The translations under genes were made by a program, and so were the position numbers. Under the pieces are notes generated by a model. It saw only the letters and a program-made list of their open reading frames with translations, was not told where the DNA came from and did no database searches. Source: Sarcophilus harrisii (Eukaryota; Chordata; Mammalia; Dasyuromorphia; Dasyuridae). From it: 64,000 bases of DNA. The stretch lies in NCBI RefSeq assembly GCF_902635505.1, contig NC_045428.1, positions 300,195,107 to 300,259,106 on the forward strand. The letters run 5' to 3'. This document shows, in pieces, positions 1-12,300 of the stretch. The number at the start of each line of letters is the position of its first letter. The first letter of the stretch is position 1.

Positions 1-239
1 CATTTTATTTTTCATTATTTCATACAAATGTCTCTATGTTTTTTCCTAAAATCAACCTATCAGGCATTTCTTATGTTTTATGTTCATGGACTCCTTTCTA
101 TTCATTATCAGTTTTGAAAGGTCATATATCTTTGCTGCCTGGACCCTATACCCTGCCACTAGTGAGCCATAGACCAAGAAGATCTAACCAACAAACTCCC
201 AAAGCCTTGCTATTTACATATTTATCCCACAAAATCATA

Positions 240-410
240 GAATTCTAGATTCAGAAGTATCCCTAGAAATCATTCCAATCAAGTGTGTAAAACACATGTC
301 CAATAAAATAAGGTAACTTCCCCAAGGATACACAGCCAAAAGGACACATATTTGGAAACACACTTTCCAAAACACTCCTCCACTCTAAAATCTGCCATGT
401 CTTTCAATTT
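240..410 (+). repeat. MIR-like SINE fragment
   Basis: Shows the degenerate MIR core layout: ATCATTCCAATC, loss of the poly tract, then AAGGTAACTTCCCCAAGGATACACAG and ACACTTTCCAAAACACTCC. Strongly diverged. Confidence 0.4.
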
Positions 411-552
411 GTCTGCCAAATAAAACCCAAATAAAGAATGACATTCAAAGACTTCACCATCTCAACTCAATCTACTTTTCCCATTTTACCTGGGATAACT
501 CCCATACATTACTTAATTGAAGGAGGATAACAATCCAAATGGCTTAAATTAG

Positions 553-800
553 AAGGAAGAAAAGAAGAGAGAAAGGAGGGGAAGGAGAGAAAGACGGGGA
601 GAGAGAGAGAGACAGAGAGATAGAAAGAGACAAAGGAAGCATCAGAGACAGACAAAGAGACAGAGAGATAGAGAGAGGAAGAGGAGGAGAAGGAAGAGGA
701 GGAAAGAGAGAGACAGAGAGACAGAGAGACGAGAGAGAGATGAGAGAGAGACAGACAGAGAGAGAGACAGAGACAGAGAGAGACAGAGACACAGAGACCT
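553..800. repeat. GA-rich simple repeat
   Basis: About 250 bp of GAGA, AGACAGAG and GGA units on the plus strand. Ser/Leu-rich frames on the other strand are products of this repeat, not genes. Confidence 0.9.
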
Positions 801-1469
801 TTCCACTAAGTTCCCAGCTTCAGAACAAAGCAACTCCTCAAAAGGCAGCTGTAATCAACAGTCAGAGGGCTGGCTGACAGAGGCAGAGAACACAAGGATC
901 CTCTGGAAGCTATGACCTAAAGACGGTATCATGAATTTTTCTCTAGGGGAACATCAGAGAACTAATTTCAAGAAACTAAAAAAGAAAAACAGTCCTTACT
1001 GCTTACAGCTGTTTGAATTCTTTGAATATAGGACTGAAAAATTTGTTATTCCATTTGTAAAGAGCCGGTTACAAAGATCCAGGCTTTGTTAATAAAGAGC
1101 TTGATCTGGCTCAGAGAATTCGGGTCTGTCTTTTGAAGTCTTTTCACAAGCTACTTCTAAAGGATCAAAGACCATTCAGTTGACGCACTGCATAGATGCC
1201 ATCTCGCGGCCAGTCGTCCACATTGCAGCCACAACACAAGAAAGGCAGGCGACATACCAGGAATAAATACAGTGAGATGGGTACAGAATAGCCTAGATCT
1301 GTAATTAACCTCCAGCCTGCAACCCAAGCGCACTAAGATAATTTCTCCCGGACAAGCCTTTACTCACACTGCCTTCTTTGCTTATAATATTTTCTCCATT
1401 TCTCTCTGCCTCCTCCAAATGGGCCAGTCTGAAAATACAGCTCAAGAAATCTAAATGATGATAAAAATG

Positions 1470-1560
1470 ACGATAATCAACATTTATAGAGAACTTTAAG
1501 ATTTGCAAAGCAATTAACATATACTATCTGCTTTGATCTTTGATCTTTGATCTTTTTATA
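1470..1560 (+). repeat. MIR-like SINE fragment with a 7-bp tandem triplication
   Basis: GAGAACTTTAAGATTTGCAA followed by AAGCAATTAACATATACTATCTG matches the MIR-type layout (gctttaaggtttgcaaagc, then acattatctcatttgatcc). At the expected TTTGATC it runs into three copies of CTTTGAT (1531-1551). Confidence 0.55.
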
Positions 1561-1924
1561 TGTTTATTTATATATATTTTTATATGTATTAGCTCTATGA
1601 TTTGGATATTCCTTTATGCTGATGCAGAGGGAGGAAGACTTGGGGCACAATCTAGTAGCAGGTCTATAAGATTGTAGAATCATGGATATAGTTTTGAGAA
1701 TGGGAAAGAATATGGTGTTTAGAGGTCATATAGTATAATTTTCTTTTACTAATACAAGAGATCCATAAGGGCTGTGATTTCCTTAAGGTCACACAGGTAG
1801 CAGGTGAGGTGAAATTTGTGAGTAGGTGAGAAATTTGAGATTTGATCCTCACATCAACTCGGTGATTTGCTCCAAATTGCCAAAGGAATCCCTGATACAA
1901 ACACAAAAATTTAAAAACCGTCCT

Positions 1925-2095
1925 CTAATGTAGACTTTATTATCATTTTCATTTTACAGGTAAGGAAAATGAATCTGAGAAAGGTCAGATGACTTATCCA
2001 GACTCACATGGTTAAGTATCAAAATTTGAATTTAGGCAAGGATTAGTTGAATTACAGGCTTCCTGATTCCACCACTCTATCCCTTATACCCTGTC
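1925..2095 (+). repeat. MIR SINE
   Basis: ATTTTACAGGTAAGGAAAAT, GGTCAGATGACTTATCCAGA and a later TTCCTGATTCCACCACTCTA follow the MIR core and 3' half in order. Confidence 0.65.
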
Positions 2096-2224
2096 TACAG
2101 CTAGACAGGATTTTTTGAAATCCAAGAAATCCTGAAATAGCCAAAAGCAAGTTGGATCTCTTGTATCTTAGCTTTCTTGAGCACATCTTTATGACTTCAA
2201 ATTTAATATTTCATTCTGAATATG

Positions 2225-2395
2225 TGAAGTAGAAAAAACCCATGAATAGAAATCAAGAGACTTATGCCTTGTCATTATCTAGTTGAATAAGCTTGGGCAA
2301 ATGACAAGCTCTCTGGGACTATTTTCCAAATATAAATTAAGGAAACAGGACTTCCTCTAAGTTACCTTCTATCTCTAAACTTATATAATTATAAT
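2225..2395 (+). repeat. THER1/MIR-type SINE fragment
   Basis: AGTTGAATAAGCTTGGGCAA, then a CTCTAAGTTACCTTCTATCTC end resembling the marsupial form ending in ctctaaggtcccttccagctc. Confidence 0.5.
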
Positions 2396-3034
2396 TGTAA
2401 AGAATTGTAACAACTTTGCTCTCTAAGACAAGGGTTTTTAACCTGGCGTCTGGGAACCATTTCTCCCCTTCCCTCCCTCCCTCTCCCTCTCTCTTTCCCT
2501 CCTTTGTTCTCTATGTGTGTACACATATACACATACACAACTTTAAGAACTCTTAGTGTATTCTTATATGCCCAGGGATATTCATCATTGACTTGAATAG
2601 ATTTCGATCTCCTGGCCAAATGAGTAAAGGAATCGTCTTATCATAAGTCAGGTCTACTTTGGGTTTGTCGTTTGGTTTCGTTTTGTTGTTGTTATTTTAC
2701 TTCTCTGCAAGAATACCTTGGTTTCATCCTCCAGGGGTCTCTCATTTTCAAATGTTTCCTCACTCACTCCTAGAAAAAGGAAAATGTTGCCAGATATAGA
2801 GGGGAAAAAATAAGAAAAAATGCTCTGGAGTTCAGAAGATTTGAGTTTTAATCCTGGCTCGGTCACCTCCTACTTGTATAAACTTAATGAAGTATGGACC
2901 TCTTATATCAGGTAAAAGAAAACTATACTATATGACCTCTAAGCACCATCTCCTTTCCCATTCTCAAAACCATAAACATGATTCTACAATCTTATAGACC
3001 TGTGCCCCAAGTCTTCCTTTCTCTGAATTAACTG

Positions 3035-3224
3035 CAGGGGTCCTCAAACTTTTTAAATAGGGGCCAGTTCACTGTCCCTCAGACTGCTGGAGGTCCGGAC
3101 TATAGTAAAAACAAAAACTTTGTTTTGTGGGCCTTTAAATAAAGAAACTTCATAGCCCTGGGTGAGATGGATAAATGTCCTCAGCTGCTGCATCTGGCCT
3201 CGGGCCGTAGTTTGAGGACCCCTG
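3035..3224. mobile_element. 190-bp non-autonomous hAT element with terminal inverted repeats
   Basis: Starts CAGGGGTCCTCAAACT and ends AGTTTGAGGACCCCTG, an exact 16-bp terminal inverted repeat. CAGGGGTC ends are typical of hAT-Charlie families. No 8-bp target duplication is evident (ATTAACTG against GAAAGTTT). The copy is complete in outline and looks younger than most repeats here. I do not assign a family name. Confidence 0.85.
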
Positions 3225-4574
3225 GAAAGTTTAAAGAAAAATTAGTATAAGAGAATGTCCCTTCACTCACATTAGTAAAGAACAGAAAAGTCCTAGACAG
3301 TCACCTGAGGTACATAAACATTGAATTTAGCCAAAATTATAGAGTTAATACCTATAACAAGTTGAACCTAAATACAGGTTAGGCCTTTCTGATTCCCAGC
3401 CAGGCATAGTAAGATACTTCTACCCAGAGGCCACTGGTGACCCTTAGGAAAAATCAAATTACCATTATGAGATTTAATCCTTTTTTGGTGAAAGGGGTGA
3501 GGGAAAGGCCTGGATTTCAAGTCAGAAAAATTGGAAAAAAAAAATTCAGTTACCAGCTGTGAGTCCTCTAGTCAACATATTCCACATCTCTGAGACTCAG
3601 TCCCCTCCCTGCCCCCACGAAAAAATATAGTGTTAAAACAAATGTTCTCAGGATCCATTAGAGTAGAGAGAGTAAGCCTAGTTCTTCCCCATTCTTCCAA
3701 ACAAAATACTCCCAGTGAACCGTTTATCTCTTTGTTTAGGGTATTAATATTTTTCCCAGTGTAAGACTAAACTGACAAATTAGTTCATTTTTTTTCAGTC
3801 AAGATGAGGGATTTTCTTTTTCAGTCATGTAGAATAAAGTAATTAGAGCTGTAGCAATGTGAAAGAGTTCCCCTCTCTCATGTTCTATCAACTGAGAAGA
3901 AACTCTCTTTACTTCCTGATCATTCTTCATCTTGAAATCTAACATTTTTCCCCACTGAGTGTGAGGCTGAAAACAAAGTGTTAGTAATAACACATCCTAA
4001 ATATCTTAAGATGCCTTGTACTGATCTAAAAAGTTCATTGCTTCTCAGTGCTTTGTGAGCTGACATTCTAACCAAAAGAAATCTTTCTCTGAATAAATAA
4101 TTAAAAAAAGAAAAAAGAAAAGTGAAGGATTTAAAACAAAAAGCTGTAGAAGCACTATTAGTGTTGTTCTTTTTTGGTGTAAGTGCCATCACAAATCCAT
4201 GCATTGTTAATGAAGAATTCTCCTTCCCTGGCCTCCAGACTTATGTGTAGACTTACTCATTAGAGTTGTCAAGGGCAAAACTTTTTAACAATGAGAACTT
4301 TCAGACCCAATAACATCAAAAGTTCTCTGGAAAAGATGCCCTGTGAGAAACCAAGTTCCCAACCCCACCCCCAATTCTCAGTCTTCCAAAATAAATCAGA
4401 TTCTTGTGAACTGGTGGGGTGAGGGGATGGAAGTAATACTGATCCAAGTTGTTCAGCTCTTCCTCTGAGCTTAAGTGAGATTTTACCTTTTTTCCTTATT
4501 ACAGAAGCTTGGGCATAAGGGCAACCTATGCCCAATCAATCACATTGATTAAGCTGTTCACTCATCAAGAAGTC

Positions 4575-4760
4575 GGTCAATCAGTCAAGGAGAATTTATT
4601 AAGCTTTTACTATATCCCAAGCAGTGACCTGAAGTCTTAAAATACAAATATAAGCAAAAAGAAATAGTCCCTAACCTTAATGAACTTACATTCCATTGGG
4701 GAAAGACAGCACCTAAAAGGACATAGGAAATCTCCCCCCAAGGGAAGCTGGAGTATGCAT
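4575..4760 (+). repeat. MAR1-type repeat
   Basis: GGTCAATCAGTCAAGGAGAA, TTATTAAGCTTTTACTATAT, then ACAAATATAAGCAAAAAGAA and ATAGTCCCTAACCTTAATGA show the MAR1 order (attaagtgcctactatgtgcc, then agtccctgccctcaaggagc). Confidence 0.75.
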
Positions 4761-5029
4761 GGAGAGGAAAGGAATCTGTCTTCATTAGAAATATGAGGGC
4801 AAAATCCAGAAAGTCAGAAGTAGAGGTGGGAGAAGGCTGCAGGGTAGCATTCCTTAAAAGGAAGATTTTGTGAGGGACTCACCAATGTGAGAGCACAGCC
4901 TCAGGCTAGAGAGATTTTCCAGGGTGGAAAGATCATAGAGAATGAAGGAATTTCTAAGGTAATAGTTATATATTATTTAATGCATGTTTGCTATAGTCAG
5001 TGCTGTCTATAGGAGTGGGGTTGATAATA

Positions 5030-5200
5030 TGGGCTGAAGGGCTGGGAATAGGATTTCAAAAGGAGAAGATACTGCCTTTGGTCCTTATGACCTATGTGAT
5101 CTTGGGACAAGTCACTTACCAGGGTTTCAGATTCTCCATCTGTAATAAGAAGAGAGAATGGACTAGTTCCTAAAAGCATTAGATCTATAATTTTATGACA
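5030..5200 (+). repeat. THER1/MIR-type SINE fragment
   Basis: TATGTGATCTTGGGACAAGT, CACTTACCAGGGTTTCAGAT, then CTAGTTCCTAAAAGCATTAG and ATCTATAATTTTATGAC, in the expected order. Confidence 0.6.
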
Positions 5201-5489
5201 TTTGTAAGGTAGAGGTGAAGGTTTTGGATATGGGGTTAGGAGCCAGAATGGAAATGGCCTGTTCCAGGGATGATCAAGAGAGAAATGTGCAGAGAAAGGT
5301 GATTCTTTTAAAGGTAGAAGCTAAAAGTGGATTTTCAGTCACAGAAACACAAGGACTCTCAAAAAGCTAGGACTTACTGAAGTTACTATTGAAAATTATA
5401 ATCCAACTCTAAGGGAGTCTAGTCTTTTAGACTGCTTTTCTTCGAAAGGAAATGCTCAGAATATGCATAGAGCCTTTTGAATGTTTCTG

Positions 5490-5590
5490 AAAGTATTTAT
5501 TAATTATATTAATATAATCATATACTATTAATTATTGAGATATTAGTATTAAATATTAATATATAATATATTAAATATATTTAAAGCCAT
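5490..5590. repeat. AT-rich tract
   Basis: About 100 bp composed of ATTAAT, TATTAA and TATATT units, able to pair with itself. Confidence 0.8.
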
Positions 5591-6237
5591 TACCACTACA
5601 AAGCTAGACTGAGGTAGAGTGTTCATGTAGAAGAGTGGTGAGAAATAAAATAAGGAAGGTTATTTAGGACTAGAATTTTTAAAATCTTGAAAACCAGTCT
5701 GGTGATTGAGACCCATGATAAATCCCACAAAATATATAGGGTAAACAACTGGAGGACTAGAGAGGCCGGGAATAAAGTAAAGAGACATAAGAGAGAGAGA
5801 ATACTCCACACCCACTGCTACTACTGATGAAAGAGTTCACGTATTATCAGCTACTGAGCCCTAGAACAAAGTTCAAATCACCCTGTCCCAGTTACCACTT
5901 TGGTACTAGGACTTCATTTTTTTAAGTACTAGAAAGCCATTCAAGGTTTCTGAACAGGAATTTGAAGAAATGACTGTCATATTTCAGAAAGATTTATCTG
6001 GGGCTAGCAAAGCCAACCCTATGGGACCAATGGAACTGCCTAATAAGTCTAGACATTACTACAGGTGACTCAAAGAGACCAGGACAAATCACACATTCCT
6101 ACATTCCCTCTCCCTGAAGAAAAATTTTTTTAATAAAAGTTAAATCAGATTAATACGAACATGTATGAGGGGAAGGTAAGTCACAAAAGGATAATATGCA
6201 TCTTGTCTTGGTGAAAGTCTGTGTGTTTATGTATTTG

Positions 6238-6239
6238 TG

Positions 6240-6272
<33 letters not shown>

Positions 6273-6343
6273 TACACACAGAGTATATATATCATATATT
6301 GTATTGTGCATTTTGTATTCTGTATATATATATATATATTTAT

Positions 6344-6395
<52 letters not shown>
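6238..6395. repeat. compound TA/CA microsatellite
   Basis: Alternating (TA)n and (CA)n blocks with a short unique spacer near 6295-6325, ending in a long (TA) run. The blocks are self-complementary. Confidence 0.95.
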
Positions 6396-6398
<3 letters not shown>

Positions 6399-6439
6399 AT
6401 TTATGGATGATACTGATGCAGTTAGTGGAAGTGCAGAGA

Positions 6440-6900
6440 GTTGTGAGAATTGAGGTGGGGAATCCCCTCAGATCCAATGTGAAAGAATTCACAAACCCAA
6501 AATGTCTGAATGGCAGAAAAGGAAAGTTTATGGTTCAATAAGAAGGAACTTTCTTAGCAGACAAATTCCCAATGAGGAATTTTGCAAAAGTGTGTTTATT
6601 TTATGAGCAAAATGTTGGTTCATCAATAAAGGACCATCAGACAGAGATCTCCAATTGAATGAAATCATTTTTTTTCCCCAGAGTCTGGGGAATTTCCTGA
6701 AGGAGATCTGGGCCACCCCCAAAAGATCAATGGAGAGTGACCAAGATTTCCAACTGAATGAGACTGCTTAACTTGGGGAGTGTGTTATCTGGGAAAGTAT
6801 ACTTTTTCCCATGGGAGAGTCAGACCCCGAATCTAGTTTCACGATTCACCTACGTCAATACAGGTTTACATTAAAACTACCTCTATATCCTAGTTCCCCA
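6440..6900 (-). mobile_element. possible LTR fossil
   Basis: Read on the minus strand it resembles the 3' part of a gamma-type LTR: GCCATTCAGACATTTTGGGT, then a TTTGTGAATTCTTTCACATT end, with an AATAAA near 6600. Ends and family are uncertain, and it is old and broken. Confidence 0.35.
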
Positions 6901-7079
6901 TCTTTCTGTCTAGTACAGTAGTGCTGGGCTCCAGAATACCATATCTGTCTTAGGCCTCAAGTGCCAGCTTGATCATAGTCCTTCAGGAGTAAAGGCAAGC
7001 TGAGAGCATCAACCTCGAAGCATCAGCACTCTAGTTTCTGAATGGCTGGTGCTGGGGGTAAAGAGACTCTGAACTGCCA

Positions 7080-8440
7080 GTAGTGGACCAGAGAACTGAG
7101 GAACAGAGGGAGTGGGACAAGTCGTCAGGATATGACACTAAGCATGTGAAGGACTGCAACATTGCACCAAACCAGAGGAAAAAAGCACAGTATCCAGTTG
7201 AGGTCAATTCTGATCACCCAAATCAATTGGGACAGAAACTAAGGCTGGAGAACCAAGAATTTCCCAGTATGAAGAAGAGGGAAGGTTCAAATACTTTGAG
7301 ATCCACCCTCTAAGGAAACTACAATTACAGGGGAGTGAATCAGGAAGTGAGTGATAAGGAAAATAAGATGGGATAGAGAGAGGGTAGAGGGAGAGTATTA
7401 AAGTACCAAAGATTTCAGAAAGAATTCTCAAAGTCCTTTAACATAAACAGGTAAATCAACAGGAAAAAAAAGCAGCAATAACAGAAGAAAATATGGCCTC
7501 CAGATTTAGTAAATAAGTTCAGGCATTCAATGCATGAATTATTATACAAAATAAAGGAAAATGACTCTGCATTTGATGAGACAGAGGATCCTAAGGAGTC
7601 TGAAGAGAATGCAGAACCACAACATGCTCTTACTGAATAATTTAAATGAGAAATGAGAATCACAAGAGAGAATTTATGTTCTGAATAGCACAAATAATGA
7701 ACAAAATAGAGAAACTTGAATCTACAATGGCAAGTCTTAGCAAAGAAACAAAAGAGAAAATAATAGACTGGGAATGCAAATATACACAAGTGAAGGACAA
7801 CCTAGAAGAAGAGAAGCAATAAACAAGGACATTTAAAAAAATACATGTTCCCTGTTCAGACTCAGTGAACTCAAAGAGAAAGAGCACAAAGATAACTGAA
7901 GGATCACAGGTATCCTCGAAGAACATGACAGAACAACAATAACAAAAAAAAAATCAAATACAATAATGAAGAAACTAATGGAAGAGAATTGACCAGAACT
8001 TCTAAACACAGAAAATAAAATTCCAATCGAAAGAAATCACAGATTGCATCCAAACTAATACCTAGTAATTAAATTTCATAATTCAAGTTTTACAAGCCAT
8101 CATCAGGATAAAGATCTAAAAATACAAAAGAAAAGACATTGGAATAACAGAAAACTATTCTGCACCCACTAGAAAAAAAATGAGGGAATGAAATAATGTG
8201 TTCTAAACAACAATGGAGCTCAGAATGCAGTCTAGATCAGCCTATTCTATAAATCTGTTATCAATTATACAGGACAAAATAATAATAATAAAAAATAATA
8301 AAGAAAAAATTGAAACAATTTTAGAAAGAAAACCAGAAATGAAGAGATTATTTAATTCTCAAACCAAACAATAGAAATGCAAGAGAAGTGAATAAATGTG
8401 GCATATCAGGATAGTAAAAACAACAAAGTGACAACAGAGA
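7080..8440 (+). mobile_element. old non-LTR retrotransposon remnant, A-rich strand
   Basis: A long A-rich stretch with LINE 5'/ORF1-like composition, including GACAACCTAGAAGAAGAGAA and ATTCTGCACCCACTAGAAAA. It has many stops in all frames. L1-like is the best guess, but I cannot fix the family. Open frames at 7083-7313 and on the minus strand at 7415-7926 are by-products. Confidence 0.5.
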
Positions 8441-9359
8441 TCAGTAAAAAAAATCTTTCTAACTGTACACAAGCAGAAGGATGAAGGCAGTAATACGGTA
8501 GAGGTATTGGTGAAGAAGACGACGATATTTTGGACAGGACCAAATGAGACCTTGCCTTCAGGTAAAAAACAATGCTTTTTTTGGTGAGGCTATAGTACAG
8601 CTAGATGGTGGGTCAAAGGAGATGAAGGTCTTACATTGGATAAGGCCTGGGGAATTTAGTGCTTGAAAAGTTTACTAAATCTAGGAGGCAGAGTTGAAAG
8701 CTCTAGGGGCAGCTGGCATATATAAGACTAGGAGAACAGAAGGGCATTTCCAGGAAAATGTAGAAAAAAAAGATCAATGAGAAAGGGCATATAGTTTAGT
8801 GGTGGGCTGCATAATCAGGCATATGGGAGAGGGAAAGGACAAAGGTCCCTGGACCTTGGGGACAGTGTCTTCTCTGACACCTATAATAATTGGCACTGTC
8901 CTAGAAATGAGGCAATGAAAAGGGGGAATAGGCTAAGTTCTAGGAAGTGACAGTGTGGGGGAGGGGAGAAGGGAAAAGAGAGGCAAGAATAGATACCTGA
9001 GAAATGTTAATTGCATGCAGAAGGTAGAGAAAAGAGATCAGCTAATTTAAGAAGTCAGGAATCAAACAGGCTAGGGTAAACAGAAAGAGAAGATGGATAA
9101 TAAAAAGAGAGGCAAATCCTTTTTGGAAAAAAGGAAGACAAAAAATGGAATCTGAAAATAAAGGAAGTGGATAAGCTGAAGGGAAAGAGAGGAAGGAAAA
9201 ATATATGAAACAAGAAGAATGCAGGGTTGAAAAGAAGAGAGCCAGTGGGAACAAGGAATAGGGTTACCTTAAAAAAAAATTGAAGTAAAGTAACTGAAGG
9301 AACATAATACTGTGTTTGCAATATTATGTAAATATAAATATTTATAATATTGTGTTTAC

Positions 9360-10310
9360 AGCTGACGAGGGAACCTGAAAATTGAAAAGCTTCTGCATAG
9401 ATAACATTAATGAAAAAAGGGAAATGGTTGAATGGGGGAAAAAATCTTTGTATAAAATTTCTCTGATTAACAGTTTGGGATCCAAGATATAAAAACAATT
9501 AATAAACATATAGATATGTAAAACTAATAGCCACTCCCCAATAAGTAAATGGTCAAAGGATATGAACAGTTCTCAAAATTAGTGCAAAGTATTCACAGCC
9601 ATATAAAAAAAGCTCCAAATCACTAATAATAAGAAAATGCACATCAAAACAATCTTGAGGAGATAGCACACTAGCACATTGCTGATGGAGTGGTGAAAAT
9701 AGTCCAACCATTTTGGAAAGCTATTTGGAATGATGTAAAGTAACTAAAATGTCCATACCTATTGGGTCAGAAGCTCTATTACTGAGCTTGTACCTCCCAG
9801 AAACCACTGATAAGAAAAAACTATATTTTTATATAACTAAGGATTGGAAATGAAAAAAAATCTATCAGTTTAGGAATGGCTAAAAAAAATTGCAGTATAT
9901 AAATAAAATGGAGTATTACTGTGCTCTACAAAATGGTATGTGTGGTGAATAAAGAGAAGCATGAGAAAATGTGCTGAGTAAAGTTAGCAGAGCCAAGAAA
10001 AGTAATATAAACAGTAACTATAACAATGTAAATGGAAAGAACACATATACACACATAATTAAAAAATAAATGAAACAAAAGTATAAAGATTAAATGGGAA
10101 TCAAATGAAGAAATATGAAAAGATACCTCAAACCTGCCCCTTTGTGGCTGTACATATTTTTGGACTTTTTTAATGCATCAATCAGTTGTGCTTTCTTTTC
10201 TTTTGCTTTTCCAAAAACTTCTATTTGTCATAGGGGGTGGATATCTGGGAGGAAAAAGGGGAAGGATTCGTGGGAATATAAAACCTTATTTTAAAAAAAG
10301 AAATGATGAA
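9360..10310 (+). mobile_element. L1 ORF2 end and 3' UTR fragment
   Basis: AGTTTGGGATCCAAGATATA, GTCAAAGGATATGAACAGTT and CAAATCACTAATAATAAGA are classic L1 ORF2 C-terminal text. Later AGTTAGCAGAGCCAAGAAAA and ATAACAATGTAAATGGAAAG belong to the same 3' end family that flanks the purine tract near 44600. Old and internally deleted. Confidence 0.75.
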
Positions 10311-10664
10311 GGGGATAGTTTCAGAGAAATCTGAGAACACTTGTATAAACCAATGCAGAGTGAAGTAAAGACAATCAGAAATTAAACAACTTTGAAAGAA
10401 TTAGGAATTGATCAGCAAAATGACCAATTATCATCATTCTAGAGAACTAATGATGAAAAATGATACCTACTTCTTAGTGGAAAAGCAAAAAATTCAAAAT
10501 ACAGAAAGAGACAATTTTTGGAATGTGGCCAAAGTGCATATTTGTTTTGCTCAATTATACATGTTTAAAACAGGGGTTTTGCTTGAGTTTCATTTTCAAT
10601 TTGTGGGGTGAGGGTAAAGGAGGGAAGGAAATTGGAAGTTTGTGATTGAAAAAATAAAATGTAA

Positions 10665-10745
10665 TTTTTAAAAGTAATTACTTTTTTAAATTAATCTAAA
10701 AATATTTGATAACTATATTTCAATATCTAAAACTGATTATTTGGG
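10665..10745 (+). mobile_element. hAT fragment
   Basis: ATATTTGATAACTATATTTC then AATATCTAAAACTG resembles the middle of the element seen at 40856-41050 and 27461-27628. Confidence 0.4.
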
Positions 10746-11784
10746 TCTAAAATAACATTATCTAACAAAACTCACATCAGTCACTGAACAGAAATATAAT
10801 GCTTCCAAAGCCAAGGGACCAGAACAATTATTTCTATCTATCACATTTTAGGATTGATTATAGCTGTTTTGCTGCAAATAATAGCCCATCAGTGGTTGGA
10901 GAGTCAGTGCAAAATCACAAACATATTAAGTTATTGAATCAATTCCGTATATTAATTCATTTAGAATGTCAAGGGCCTTGTGCTAGATGTTGAAAATAAA
11001 AGACAAAAATTAAATAGGCCTTATGTCTATAGGTCTTATATCCTATCAAGTGGCTTATATTGTACTGGGGTGTACAACATTTACACTGATGAATGTAATA
11101 CAAAGTAAGGAAAAAAGAAGGCAAGGAAGAGCTAAAGTATTCTATGGAAAATTTGAGGGGGGTATACTACCAAGTGGGGGGGATCAGGACTGGCAGGAAA
11201 AAAATATTTATATTTGGAAGAGTTATCAGCTCACTGATTTAGAGAACTGAATAAGCCAATAGTACTTATCTATCTAGTCAAACCACTTAATTTTATACAT
11301 GAAAAAACCAAATCCCAGAAAGACCTACCACAAGTCACTGAACTTATGTAGCAGAATTGGAACAAAAATTAAAAGTATTCCCACCCCACCAGGCTGCCAC
11401 TTTAGGAGATAGAAACCTCTAAATAAATGTGTCTTATAGGATCAGTGGTAGAGCACAAGAGCAGTAGGTATAAGAAGATAAGGTCAAGATCCTAGAAAAG
11501 AGCAGACTATAATTTCTACATTAATGATAATCATAATGTACTTGGGCAGTTGAATGTATATGACTTTACATTTACTCCATTTCATTTTTTGAAAATAGTT
11601 TGAAAGAGGAAGGGAATGGACAAAGAATGACAAAGCATAATATGCTTTGTCTTTGTCACTGAGGCTGTTGCAAGGCAACTGAGTTTTATCTCAGCAATTA
11701 AAATCTGAAGGTTACAAAATTCATGCTGATTTTTTTTAAGATTATGGAAACATAAGAAAAACAAAATGGCCCTGGTCTGTTAGT

Positions 11785-11870
11785 CATTCAACAAACATTC
11801 ATTAAGTACCAGGCATATTTGCCAAGTGCTAGGAATACAAAGAAAGGGCAAGAGTTAGTAAGATAGATTA
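11785..11870 (+). repeat. MAR1-type fragment
   Basis: GTCATTCAACAAACATTCAT, TAAGTACCAGGCATATTTGC and CAAGTGCTAGGAATACAAAG, in the MAR1 order. Confidence 0.7.
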
Positions 11871-12179
11871 TACTTTCTCTTTAATAGTCTCTATCCCCTA
11901 AAATGCTGCTATGCAAGAATCCTGTACTCAATAAACTTCTGTTTTATTAAAGAATTTAGTTATAATACTTAAGTACAGTTGAGATACTGGTGAATGTACA
12001 GAACTGAAAATATGACCAAAAGTAAATCAGGGTTAACAATAATCAGGTAAATTTGAGCAATTAAAAGTATAAGGCACAGAAAATTCAAAGTTAACTATTT
12101 TCCCTTAATAACAAAATTTGGTAGATTAGACTGTCCTCCCTGATTCATTGTTATTCACTGAGAGATAACATGGAGTAGT

Positions 12180-12300
12180 ATGAATAAATGAATGAAAAAG
12201 CATTGATTAAGCACTATGTACTAAGGGGAGGCTAATAGTAAAGGAAGACAGTATCTGCTTTCAAAGAGCTCACATTCTAAGTTGGGGATAGAAAGACCTG
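12180..12300 (+). repeat. MAR1-type fragment
   Basis: AAAGCATTGATTAAGCACTA, TGTACTAAGG, then TATCTGCTTTCAAAGAGCTC and ACATTCTAAGTTGGGG. Confidence 0.7.

Noticed and set aside
544-833. Ser/Leu-rich minus-strand frames that look like signal or membrane segments
   Set aside because: Translation of a GA-rich simple repeat; no gene context.
6150-6541. Tyr/Ile/Cys-rich frames on both strands
   Set aside because: Translation of TA/CA microsatellites.
7415-7926. 124- and 88-codon minus-strand frames with many Phe and Cys
   Set aside because: They lie antisense to an A-rich retrotransposon remnant.
9042-9498. 147-codon Phe-rich minus-strand frame
   Set aside because: A-rich sequence next to an L1 fragment; composition explains the length. 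No similarity recognised.
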